Positions 14,838 to 22,171 of a DNA stretch of 22,861 nt are shown here, piece after piece (position 1 is the first letter of the stretch; each line of letters begins with the position of its first letter). Under the pieces are notes generated by a model. It was not told the origin of the DNA and made no database searches. It saw nothing but the letters and a program-made list of their open reading frames with translations. The translations under genes and the position numbers were made by a program. Origin of the DNA: an uncultured bacterium (GTDB lineage Bacteria; Gemmatimonadota; Gemmatimonadetes; Longimicrobiales; RSA9); contig CALBZE010000016.1 of NCBI GenBank assembly GCA_937889645.1, forward strand, positions 1-22,861, in the 5' to 3' direction.

Positions 14838-16345
14838 CTCGTCTCCTCCTCGGGCGCGCGTGCTTCCGCCGGCACCGTCCCCGATTCGACGCCCCGGCCC
14901 GCATCGGTCGCGGCCGGGCGCCCGGCCCGATGGCCGACCGCGTACCCGATGGCCGAGGCCGGGAGCGCGAAGAGCATCGCGTAGTCCTGCCAGAGCGAGA
15001 GGGTCAGCCCCCCGACATCGACCGTCCAGATCCGCGTTCCCCACTCGGGGTCGTCCGCGCCGAGAACGGTGACCAGCGCGTAGTAGGCGATGGCGACGCC
15101 GAGCCCCGCGAGGCTCGAGGCGAGCCCCGCCGCCGGGCGCGGCTGCCACGGCGCGTACAGTGCGAAGAGGAGAGGGACCAGCGCGCTCGCGACCAGGACC
15201 GTGCTCATGAAGATCCACGCCGAGACGACCGACTGGAAGAAGAGCGCAAAGACGACGCACGCGCCCGCCGAGACCACGATCATCCAGCGCGTCAGCCGCA
15301 GCGTCGAAGCGTCGTCCATGTCCGGACGGAAGAGCGGCCGGTAGATGTCGTACGCCAGGTTGCCGCCGGCGATGAGCAGGTACGAATCGATCGTCGACAT
15401 CGCGGCCGCGAGCGCGCCGGCAACGAACAGCCCCGTGAGCCCGACCGGCAGCACGTCGACGACGACGGTCAGGAGCGCGTAACGCGGCTCGACCTCGAGC
15501 CCGCGCGCCGCCGCGGCCATCCCGAGCACCGTAGCAACCCAGTCGTACGCCGCCCAGAGCGCGATCCCGATCAGCAGCGCGACGAGCACGGCGCGGTAGC
15601 TGACCGCCGCGAAGATGCGCTGGTAGAACGCCGGCTCGATCAGCGCGCTGAGCGCCGACCCCGCGAAGACGACGAGCACCCACGCCGGGTACGTCCCCAT
15701 CGGGTCGAAGTACGTCGCCGGCAGGACCGCCTGCAGCCCTTCCATCCCGCCCAGCTCCCGGAGCGTGAGCGCCGCCGCGATCCCGAGCGTGATGCACATC
15801 AGCACGAACTGGAGCGTGTCCGTCAGCGCATCGGCCATGAGCCCGCCGAGGAGCGTGTAGACGACCGAGACGGCCGCGCCCACGACCACGCCGACCGGGA
15901 ACGGCACGCCGGCCATCACGTCGAGCAGGATCCCGATCCCCATGACGCTGATCAGCGGCAGCGAGTAGAACGCGCTCGCGATCGCGACGACCACGCGTGT
16001 CCCCCGGCCGTAATAGTGCGCCGCCACGTCCGGGAGCGAGAGGAAGCCGTGACCCTGGAGCTTGCGCGCCACGACCAGCGCGGCGACCAGGATCACGATG
16101 TAGTACGGGCGGGTGTAGCCGAAGAAGCCGACCACGCCCTCCAGGTAGCTGACCTCCGAATTCCCGAAGAGGACGTCCAGCCCGTAGTAGGTAGAGACCA
16201 GCGTGCAGACGAGGAGCGGCGCGGTCAGTCGCCCGGCCGCCACGAAGTAGTCACGGAAGCCGTGGATCCGGCGCGAGACCACGATGCCGACGCCGAGCAT
16301 CGCGGCCACGTACGCGCCGACGACGGCGAGATCGATAGGATGCAT
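14834..16345 (-). CDS. sodium:solute symporter (SSS family)
   Basis: 503 residues from ATG at 16345, with GGAGG seven bases upstream, 18 bases after the decarboxylase gene. About 13 transmembrane helices can be drawn. SSS features: GYTRPYYIVILVAALVVARKL, the TM5 loop GGLMADALTDTLQFVLM (167-183), and the TM8 sodium-site serine/threonine in AAAMSTIDSYLLIAGGNLAYDIYRP (S317, T318). The C-terminus (about 470-503) is a hydrophilic tail. These transporters couple sodium entry to uptake of sugars, amino acids, vitamins or organic acids; the substrate is not readable. Its position behind an aromatic-amino-acid-decarboxylase-type gene suggests an amino acid or amine substrate. It is followed at once by a coupled micro-protein. 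Confidence 0.92.
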   Translation of the reverse strand: MHPIDLAVVGAYVAAMLGVGIVVSRRIHGFRDYFVAAGRLTAPLLVCTLVSTYYGLDVLFGNSEVSYLEGVVGFFGYTRPYYIVILVAALVVARKLQGHGFLSLPDVAAHYYGRGTRVVVAIASAFYSLPLISVMGIGILLDVMAGVPFPVGVVVGAAVSVVYTLLGGLMADALTDTLQFVLMCITLGIAAALTLRELGGMEGLQAVLPATYFDPMGTYPAWVLVVFAGSALSALIEPAFYQRIFAAVSYRAVLVALLIGIALWAAYDWVATVLGMAAAARGLEVEPRYALLTVVVDVLPVGLTGLFVAGALAAAMSTIDSYLLIAGGNLAYDIYRPLFRPDMDDASTLRLTRWMIVVSAGACVVFALFFQSVVSAWIFMSTVLVASALVPLLFALYAPWQPRPAAGLASSLAGLGVAIAYYALVTVLGADDPEWGTRIWTVDVGGLTLSLWQDYAMLFALPASAIGYAVGHRAGRPAATDAGRGVESGTVPAEARAPEEETR

Positions 16346-16363
16346 CGTCGCCTCCGGGGCCCG

Positions 16364-17860
16364 CTACTCGTCGACCGCGCCGCCGACGGGACCCGTCGCG
16401 GCGAGGGTGCGGGCGAGCTCCCAGACCCGGCGGACGTGCGACTCCGTGGTCCTCAGGTTCCCGATCGCGAGCCGCAGCGCGAACTTCCCGTTCACGCGCG
16501 TGTGCGACAGGAACACTTCGCCCGTCGCGTTGAGCCGCTCGAGCAGCGCCGCGTTCAGCGCCTCGACCTCCGTCTCATCCGCGCCCGCCGGCCGGTAGCG
16601 GAAGACTACGACCGACATCGGCACCGGCATGAGCCGCTCGAAGTCGTCGGACTCGTCGACCCACGACGCGAAGAGCCGGGCCAGCCGCACGTGCTCGCGC
16701 AGCCGGTTCGCGATCCCTTCCGCGCCGAAGTAGCGCAGCACGAACCACAGCTTGAGCGCGCGGAACCGGCGCCCGAGCGCGACGCCGTAGTCCATCAGGT
16801 TGCGCACCTCGGGCGCCTCGGTCGTCTTCAGGTACTCCGGCACCAGGCTGAACGCCGCGCGCAGCACCTCCGGCCGGCGAGTGTAGAGCGCCGAGCAGTC
16901 GACCGGCGTGAAGAGCCACTTGTGCGGGTTGACGACGATCGAGTCCGCGCGGTCGCACCCGTCCAGCACCGATCGATGCTCCGGGACGATTGCCAGCATG
17001 CCGCCGTACGAGGCGTCGACGTGCAGCCAAAGCCCTTCGCGCGCGCAGACGTCGGCGATCGCCGGGACCGGGTCGACGGCCGTAGTCGACGTCGTCCCGA
17101 CCGTCGCCACGACCGCGATCGGCCGGACCCCGCGCGCCCGGTCGTCCGCGATCGCGCGCTCCAGCGCGGCCACGTCCATGCGGTGCTCCGCGTCGGTCGG
17201 GACACGGACCAGCCCCTCGAGCCCGAGCCCCAGCGTGAGCACGGCCTTGTCGATGCTGGAGTGCGCCTCGGCCGAGCAGTAGACGCGGAGCCGCGGCAGC
17301 TCCGGGCGGCCGGCCAGCCCCGACTGGCGGACACCCAGCCCCGCCGCCTCGCGCGCCGCCGCCAGCGCGTAGAGCGTGCTCGACGACGCCGTGTCGTTGA
17401 TCGTCCCCTCGAACCCCGCCGGCAGACCGATCAGCTGTCGCAGCCAGTCGAGCGCGACCTCCTCCAGCTCCGTCGCCGCGGGGCCGGTCCGCCACAGCAT
17501 GGCGTTCACGTTCAGCGCAGCGGCCAGCATCTCGCCCAGGATCCCCGGCCCGGAGCCGGTGATCGCGAAGTAGCCCATGAAGCCGGGGTGGTTCCAGTGC
17601 GTCGTCGCCGGGACGATCAGGCGCTCGAAGTCCGCGAGCAGTTCCTCCATCGGCTCGGGGCGCGACGGCGGGAGCGCGGGGAGCGCGGCACGCACGCTGC
17701 CGGGGGCGACGCGGGGGAAGACCGGCCAACGCTCGGGGTCCGCGAGGTAGTCCGCGATCCAGTCCACGACCGCGTGGCCGTGGCGGCGGAACGCTTCGGG
17801 GTCCATGTCCCCGAGCCCGAGCTGGCCGGGGTCGAAGGGGTCGTGCGGCTCGGCGGTCAT
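16364..17860 (-). CDS. PLP-dependent decarboxylase, aromatic-L-amino-acid decarboxylase type
   Basis: 498 residues from ATG at 17860; longer upstream frame lacks coding character, and the ribosome site is weak. Group II PLP decarboxylase: THWNHPGFMGYFAITGSGPGILGEML (from 87), PAATELE (128-133), H200 in SAEAHSS that stacks on PLP, D282 in LHVDASYGG that pairs with the pyridine nitrogen, and K314 in NPHKWLF, the Schiff-base lysine. Y358 in LMDYGVALGRRFRALK matches the mobile-loop tyrosine whose replacement by phenylalanine marks aldehyde synthases, so simple decarboxylation to an amine is expected. Bacterial members act on tyrosine, tryptophan, phenylalanine or DOPA; which one applies cannot be said. 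It is first in a three-gene operon with the symporter and micro-protein. Confidence 0.92.
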   Translation of the reverse strand: MTAEPHDPFDPGQLGLGDMDPEAFRRHGHAVVDWIADYLADPERWPVFPRVAPGSVRAALPALPPSRPEPMEELLADFERLIVPATTHWNHPGFMGYFAITGSGPGILGEMLAAALNVNAMLWRTGPAATELEEVALDWLRQLIGLPAGFEGTINDTASSSTLYALAAAREAAGLGVRQSGLAGRPELPRLRVYCSAEAHSSIDKAVLTLGLGLEGLVRVPTDAEHRMDVAALERAIADDRARGVRPIAVVATVGTTSTTAVDPVPAIADVCAREGLWLHVDASYGGMLAIVPEHRSVLDGCDRADSIVVNPHKWLFTPVDCSALYTRRPEVLRAAFSLVPEYLKTTEAPEVRNLMDYGVALGRRFRALKLWFVLRYFGAEGIANRLREHVRLARLFASWVDESDDFERLMPVPMSVVVFRYRPAGADETEVEALNAALLERLNATGEVFLSHTRVNGKFALRLAIGNLRTTESHVRRVWELARTLAATGPVGGAVDE

Positions 17861-17921
17861 CGCGCGCTCGGTTCGGATCGGTCCAGGCGCCGCGCGCGGG
17901 AGCCGACGCGACGCGGCGCAT

Positions 17922-17927
17922 ATTATA
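17922..17927 (-). promoter_or_regulatory. perfect -10 box TATAAT for the decarboxylase operon
   Basis: On the minus strand TATAAT reads from 17927 to 17922 inside an AT-rich island in otherwise very GC-rich DNA. The start would be near 17915, about 55 bases before the ATG at 17860. No good -35 box lies 16-18 bases further up (best is GGTGAA at 17 bases), so an activator may be needed. Confidence 0.45.
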
Positions 17928-18067
17928 CGCGACTCCCCGGGCTCTTCACCACCTTGCGCGAGCCCCGGGCTCGTCGCTCCATTGTCCGGCGCACGCACCC
18001 CCCGGGGCCGCGCCGGTTGCATTGACCTGGTAGAGCCCGCGGCGCCAACCCAGTGCAGGAGGATTCG

Positions 18068-19669
18068 GTGGGAGTTCGCATGGCTCGACGCACGGGAACG
18101 ACCGATCGCGCTTCCGCCCCGGCCGGGGCGGTCCGCCTGGCGCTCGTGGTCCCGCTCCTGGCGGCGTGCGCGAGCGCGCCCGGTGTGCGCCCCGGCGCGC
18201 CGTCGCTCCGCGAGGTCGCCGACTCCGCGATCGCCGCGCCGCCCCTCGACCGCACGCAATGGGGGATCGAGGTCTACGACCCCGAGCGTGACCGCGTGCT
18301 CTACCGGCTGAACCCGGAGAAGCATTTCATCCCGGCGTCGAACATGAAGCTGGTGACGGCCGCCGTCGCCATGGGCGAGCTGGGGCCGGAGTACCGCTAC
18401 CGCACCGAGCTGTACGCGGTCGGCGCGGCCGATTCCGTCGCCGACTCACTGGTCGTCCTGGGCAGCGGCGACCCGACGATGTCCGCCCGCTTCTTCGAGA
18501 GCGACGCCGCGCCGATCGAGGCGCTCGCCGACTCGATCCGCGTCGCCGGGATCCGCCGCGTCGCCGGCCCGATCGTCGTCGACGCGAGCCGGTTCGACGA
18601 CCGGTTCGTCCACCCCTCGTGGGAGGTCGGCGACCTGCCGTGGTCCTACGCCGCGCCGGTCGCCGCCTTCGCGATCGCCGAGGCGTCCGCCGACGTCGTC
18701 GTCTCGCCCGGCGCGGCGCCCGGCGACCCCGCGATCCTCTCCTTCGCCGAGCCGACCGAGGCGTTCGAGCTGCGGAACCGGATCCTGACCGACACCGCGC
18801 TCGCCCGGACCGTCGTCCGCGTCGACCGCGCGCCGGGGTCCTACGCCCTCGACCTGTCCGGCACGATCGCGCTCGACGCCGCGCCCGACACGACCCGCAT
18901 CGCCGTCGTCGAGCCGGCGCTCCACGCCGGCCGAGCGCTCCGCGCCGCGCTCGAGCGCCGCGGGGTCGTGGTCGAAAGCGACGTGCGGGTGGTGTATGAC
19001 ACCATCGAAGCCGCATCCCTGCGGGCGGCGATGCGAGGCTTCGACGCGGTGCCGCCGCCCGACACGCCGCCGTCGCCTACCGCCGCGCCGCCCGATACGG
19101 TCCCGCCCGCCCGCCTCGTCGCCACCTGGACCTCGCCGCCGATGCGCGAGATCATTGCCGCGATCCTCGAGCCCAGCCAGAATTGGATCGCGGAGCAGGT
19201 GCTCAAAACGCTCGGCGCCGAGCGGACGGGGCACGGTACCTGGGCCGCCGGGCGCGACGTCGCACGGCGGTACCTGATCGACGTGGTCGGGATCGATTCG
19301 ACGGCGTTCTTCCTGGTCGACGGCTCCGGGCTCTCGGCGCAGAACCTGCTCTCGCCGCACGCGATCGTGCGACTCCTCGACCACGTGCGGCGCCAGCCCT
19401 GGGGCGCCGAATTCCGCGACGCGCTCCCCGAGCCGGGCGAACCGAAGAGCACGCTCGAGGACCGGCTCCGTGGGCTCGAGGGCCGCGTCCACGCCAAGAC
19501 CGGGACCATCACCCACGTCAACACGCTCGGCGGGTACGTGCGGACCGAGGACGGCCGCGACCTGATCTTCAGCGTGATGACCAACGCCTCCGGCGTGCCG
19601 GGGAGCGTCGTGCGACGGGCGATCGACCGGATCGTCCGGGCCATCGCCGGAACAGGAGGCCGGGAATGA
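18068..19669 (+). CDS. dacB: D-alanyl-D-alanine carboxypeptidase/endopeptidase, PBP4 (DacB, S13) family lipoprotein
   Basis: 533 residues from GTG 18068, chosen because AGGAGG (18057-18062) lies five bases before it; ATG 18080 is an alternative giving 529. Peptidase S13 enzymes cut the terminal D-Ala or the D-Ala-mDAP cross-link of peptidoglycan in the periplasm. Signal region LALVVPLLAAC has a good lipobox with C34, so an envelope lipoprotein is likely, unlike E. coli DacB. Catalytic motifs are complete: SNMK (S91, K94), SQN (S370-N372) and HAKTG (K477-G479). The large inserted domain between the first two motifs is present, followed by a Pro-rich linker at about 328-348. It is coupled to the next gene by an ATGA overlap. 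Released D-Ala could feed the D-amino acid route proposed in this window, though not in the same operon. Confidence 0.93.
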   Translation: MGVRMARRTGTTDRASAPAGAVRLALVVPLLAACASAPGVRPGAPSLREVADSAIAAPPLDRTQWGIEVYDPERDRVLYRLNPEKHFIPASNMKLVTAAVAMGELGPEYRYRTELYAVGAADSVADSLVVLGSGDPTMSARFFESDAAPIEALADSIRVAGIRRVAGPIVVDASRFDDRFVHPSWEVGDLPWSYAAPVAAFAIAEASADVVVSPGAAPGDPAILSFAEPTEAFELRNRILTDTALARTVVRVDRAPGSYALDLSGTIALDAAPDTTRIAVVEPALHAGRALRAALERRGVVVESDVRVVYDTIEAASLRAAMRGFDAVPPPDTPPSPTAAPPDTVPPARLVATWTSPPMREIIAAILEPSQNWIAEQVLKTLGAERTGHGTWAAGRDVARRYLIDVVGIDSTAFFLVDGSGLSAQNLLSPHAIVRLLDHVRRQPWGAEFRDALPEPGEPKSTLEDRLRGLEGRVHAKTGTITHVNTLGGYVRTEDGRDLIFSVMTNASGVPGSVVRRAIDRIVRAIAGTGGRE

Positions 19670-20115
19670 ATCGACTCAAGAAGGGGCTGTTCGTCACGCT
19701 CGGCGTCGCCGCCGCGTTCGCCGCGGGGTTCGGCTGGCAGTTCCTCCGCGCCGAGCGCCTCGAGCGCCGCGTCGCCGAGGTGGAGCGCGACCTCGCGTTC
19801 CAGGCGCTGGCCACCGAGCTGGGCGTCGCCGCGATCGAGGCGAGCCGCCAGAGCTACGAGTCCGCCCGGCGGGTGTCGAGCGAGTTCTTCACCGGGCTCC
19901 AGGCGTCGATCGACCGCGCGCCGGCCGACGTCCGGAACGAGCTGGCCTCGATCCTCGCCCGCCGCGACGACGTCATCACCGACCTCTCCCGCGCCGTGCC
20001 GGCCTCCGCCGACACCCTCGCCGCGCTCTTCATCCGCTACCACCTCGCGTGGTCGGGCGCGCGACCCGACGATGAACACGGGGTGGGCGATTCGGTTCCC
20101 GCACCCGCACGATGA
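19666..20115 (+). CDS. membrane-anchored hypothetical protein
   Basis: 149 residues from ATG 19666, overlapping the dacB stop as ATGA, with AGGAGG at 19654-19659. MNRLKK is followed by one transmembrane helix (about 7-24, GLFVTLGVAAAFAAGFGW), then a largely alpha-helical, charged region (RAERLERRVAEVERDLAFQALATELGVAAIEASRQSYESARR) that may form a coiled coil, and a helical end. The N-in topology would place the helical part in the periplasm. No known family is recognised. Because it is coupled on both sides to dacB and to the PAP2 gene, a supporting or scaffolding role in envelope or peptidoglycan metabolism is a reasonable inference only. Confidence 0.78.
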   Translation: MNRLKKGLFVTLGVAAAFAAGFGWQFLRAERLERRVAEVERDLAFQALATELGVAAIEASRQSYESARRVSSEFFTGLQASIDRAPADVRNELASILARRDDVITDLSRAVPASADTLAALFIRYHLAWSGARPDDEHGVGDSVPAPAR

Positions 20116-21023
20116 CGGACCCGGGCGCCCTCGGCGAGGCGGGACTCCCAAGGGGCGAGGGCGCCGGCGCGGGGTACGGCGGGCACGAGGCCGCCGGGGA
20201 TGGCTGCGGCCGGCACGAGGGCGCCGGGAATCGCCGCGGCCGGCACGAGGGCGCCGGGAACGACCGCGGCGTGCATGCGGCCGATGGCGGGAAGAGCCGG
20301 AGCGGTTGGGTCGCCGCACGCGTCATGGGCGACGTCGTCGCCCGATTCCGCGAGGGCGCGGCCGAACTCCCCGGTAACGTCTGGCGACGGTGGGGCGCAA
20401 CCCTCGCCGCGGGGTGCGTCGTCGCCGTCGGCGTCGCCATCGGCCTCGTGGTCGCCGGGCGCCACCTCGACGGCGACGGCGCATTCGCCTGGGAGTCCGA
20501 TTTCCTGCGCGCGCTCGACGCCTCGCCGCTCCTCTCCTTCAGCGTCGGGGTCTGGATCCAGACGCTCGGGACCGACATCACCCTCGCGATCGTCTCCGCG
20601 TTCGCCGCCGGCGTCGCGGCGTGGGATCGCCGGCCGCTCCACGCGATCTCGATCGTCCTCGCCTTCGTCGGGTCCGACTTGATCGTGCGATTCGCCTGGC
20701 TGTTGTGGGACCGGCCCCGGCCCGACCTCATCCTGGACGGCGCGGCCGCGCCGGGGTTCGCGTCGTTCCCCTCGGGCCACGCGGCGGAGAGCACGGCCGT
20801 CTACGGGATCCTGGCGTTCATCTGGGCGCGGTCGTCGACCAGCTCGGCGGAACGGGTCACCGCCGCGGGCCTCGCCGCGACCGCCGTCCTCCTCGTCGGC
20901 CTCGGCCGGCTCCGCATGGGCGTCCACTGGCCGACCGACATCCTGGCCGGCGCACTGCTCGGGCTCGCCTGGTTGGCCACCCTGGCGATCGCGCTGTCCC
21001 GCGCCGCCAGAGCGGCGAAGTGA
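20112..21023 (+). CDS. PAP2-family membrane phosphatase with N-terminal decapeptide repeats
   Basis: 303 residues from ATG 20112, overlapping the previous stop (ATGA). A later ATG at 20325 (residue 72) would remove the repeat region and is the main alternative. PAP2 phosphatases hydrolyse lipid phosphates such as undecaprenyl pyrophosphate or phosphatidic acid at the membrane. Motifs: RPRP (201-204), PSGH (220-223) and R266-x5-H272-x3-D276 in GRLRMGVHWPTD. The lysine usually seven residues before the second RP is W196, with R193 as nearest basic residue. Five to six transmembrane helices span about 95-295. Residues 14-63 are decapeptide repeats of the type RHEGAGNxRG encoded by a 30-bp DNA repeat. 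With dacB upstream, a role in cell-wall lipid carrier recycling is plausible. Confidence 0.87.
   Translation: MTDPGALGEAGLPRGEGAGAGYGGHEAAGDGCGRHEGAGNRRGRHEGAGNDRGVHAADGGKSRSGWVAARVMGDVVARFREGAAELPGNVWRRWGATLAAGCVVAVGVAIGLVVAGRHLDGDGAFAWESDFLRALDASPLLSFSVGVWIQTLGTDITLAIVSAFAAGVAAWDRRPLHAISIVLAFVGSDLIVRFAWLLWDRPRPDLILDGAAAPGFASFPSGHAAESTAVYGILAFIWARSSTSSAERVTAAGLAATAVLLVGLGRLRMGVHWPTDILAGALLGLAWLATLAIALSRAARAAK
20151..20300. repeat. 30-bp tandem repeat inside the PAP2 gene
   Basis: Blocks begin every 30 bases at 20151, 20181, 20211, 20241 and (degenerate) 20271. The blocks at 20211 and 20241 share their first 20 bases, CGGCACGAGGGCGCCGGGAA, and the last six, CCGCGGC-type end. The repeat keeps the reading frame and gives ten-residue units. 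Confidence 0.85.
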
Positions 21024-21025
21024 CT

Positions 21026-21115
21026 GGGCGCGTCACGGCCGCGGCGCGACCGCGCGCGTCATGGCGGCGGCGCGACCGGGCGGGTCATGGCCGCGGCGCG
21101 CCCGGGCACGTCAGT
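21026..21115. repeat. 26-bp tandem repeat, about 3.4 copies, between convergent genes
   Basis: Units at 21026-21051, 21052-21077 and 21078-21103, with a partial fourth from 21104 that runs over the stop codon of the patatin-like gene (21111-21113). The core is a GTCAYGGCSGCGGCGCG-like segment repeated at exact 26-base steps. It fills the whole gap after the PAP2 stop. Confidence 0.85.
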
Positions 21116-21944
21116 CCGCCGCGACCGCGACGCTGGTCCGATCCGCGATCGCCGCCCGCGTCGCCCGATACCCTTCCTCCAGGAAGTAGTGGGTGCGCGT
21201 GAAGTCGAACGTCGAGATCCCGTCCAGACGCGGCCGGATGTGGATCAGCGGCGGGCCGCTCCAATTCCCCAGGATCGACTGCCGGCGCGCATGGCTCATG
21301 ATGTCGAAAACGCGATGGTGGATCGCCACCATTCCCTTCGAGATCGTGTCCAGCGAGTCCTTCACCGGACCCGCCGACACGTCCACCGCGATGATCAGGT
21401 CCGCGCCCCGCTCCCGCGCCCGCTCCACCGCCAGCGCATCGCCGACGCCGCCGTCCACGAAGTGCCGCCCGCCGATCTCCGCCGGCGGGTAGAAGAGCGG
21501 CAGCGCACACGACGCGTACACCGCATCCGCCAGCGGCACGTCCGTCCGCCCGCCCACGCCGAACCATTCCGTCTGCCCCGTCTCGAGGTCGACCGCATTG
21601 ATCGACAGCGGGAGCTTCAACTCGTCGAACCGCTCGACCGGGAGCACCGACCGGATGTACTCCTGGAGCCGCTCGCCGTGGAAGACGCTCTGCTGCCGGA
21701 TCCCGTTCAGCAGAAGCGTCCGCCCGTTCATCGACACGATGTCTCGCTTGCGCAGCGACACCGCCAGCGGCGCCAGCTCGCGCCACCCCAGCCCTCCGGC
21801 GATGCACGCGCCCACCAGCGCGCCGATGCTCGTCCCCACGATCTCCGCTACCTCGATCCCCGCCTCCTCCAACGCCTTCCACGCCCCGACATGCGCCATC
21901 CCCTTCACCCCGCCGCCCCCCAGGACCAGGATCACCCGTTCCAT
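21111..21944 (-). CDS. patatin-like phospholipase (RssA/NTE type)
   Basis: 277 residues from ATG at 21944, with GAGGAGAG just upstream; a longer frame up to 22172 exists but its extra part has no ribosome site and does not look like protein. Patatin-type lipid acyl hydrolases use a Ser-Asp dyad. Seen: oxyanion loop LGGGGVKGMAHVG (8-20), nucleophile elbow GTSIG with S39, and the catalytic aspartate D164 in HFVDGGVGD. Compact size and absence of transmembrane or cyclic-nucleotide domains match small bacterial RssA-like proteins, which act on membrane lipids from the cytosol. It is a single gene, divergent from sufC and convergent with the PAP2 gene. Physiological substrate unknown. Confidence 0.92.
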   Translation of the reverse strand: MERVILVLGGGGVKGMAHVGAWKALEEAGIEVAEIVGTSIGALVGACIAGGLGWRELAPLAVSLRKRDIVSMNGRTLLLNGIRQQSVFHGERLQEYIRSVLPVERFDELKLPLSINAVDLETGQTEWFGVGGRTDVPLADAVYASCALPLFYPPAEIGGRHFVDGGVGDALAVERARERGADLIIAVDVSAGPVKDSLDTISKGMVAIHHRVFDIMSHARRQSILGNWSGPPLIHIRPRLDGISTFDFTRTHYFLEEGYRATRAAIADRTSVAVAAD

Positions 21945-22009
21945 GTTCTCTCCTCGTTGTCCGGCCCCGCATCGCGACACCGCCCTGGCATCGCGCCCGC
22001 GTCCACCCC

Positions 22010-22037
22010 AATCTACAACGCGCGGCGGATCGGGGAA
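22010..22037 (-). promoter_or_regulatory. weak candidate promoter for the patatin-like gene
   Basis: On the minus strand TTCCCC (22037-22032), 16-base spacer and TAGATT (22015-22010); the -10 box matches four of six consensus bases, the -35 box only three. The leader would be about 60 bases. Confidence 0.25.
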
Positions 22038-22077
22038 TCGTACGCAGAAACCGTTCGTTGTGCGTGATTCTTCGCAC

Positions 22078-22106
22078 TTGACACGCCGGTCAGCGCGGGG
22101 TAGCTT
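22078..22106 (+). promoter_or_regulatory. sigma70-type promoter for the suf genes
   Basis: A perfect -35 box TTGACA (22078-22083), a 17-base spacer and TAGCTT (22101-22106, three of six matches). Transcription would start near 22113, about 60 bases before the sufC ATG. Confidence 0.55.
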
Positions 22107-22111
22107 TGGGT

Positions 22112-22130
22112 GATATTCAGAATCATTCTT
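22112..22130. promoter_or_regulatory. Fur-box-like operator at the suf promoter
   Basis: The 19 bases GATATTCAGAATCATTCTT match the classical Fur consensus GATAATGATAATCATTATC at 14 positions, and contain the perfect dyad AGAAT-C-ATTCT (22119-22129). The site covers the predicted transcription start. suf operons are repressed by Fur with iron in E. coli; other Fe-S regulators of the Rrf2 family bind similar AT-rich dyads, so the protein is uncertain. Confidence 0.5.
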
Positions 22131-22171
22131 GAAATGCCAGTCGCCGCCGCACCTTGACGGTGAGGAGAGCA

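Noticed and set aside
14930..18025. Open frame of 1031 codons on the plus strand, and other long frames antisense to real genes (for example 3381-5204 minus, 7718-8749 plus)
   Set aside because: They lie opposite or out of phase with genes of clear family identity, are almost wholly Arg, Ala, Gly, Asp and Pro, and result from the scarcity of stop codons in GC-rich DNA.
18022..18027. TTGACC as -35 box of a dacB promoter
   Set aside because: No -10-like hexamer occurs 16-18 bases downstream; the sequence there is GCGCCAACC.
20151..21115. CRISPR-like array from the regular 30-bp and 26-bp repeats
   Set aside because: The units are directly adjacent without unique spacers, they diverge from each other, and no cas gene is present.
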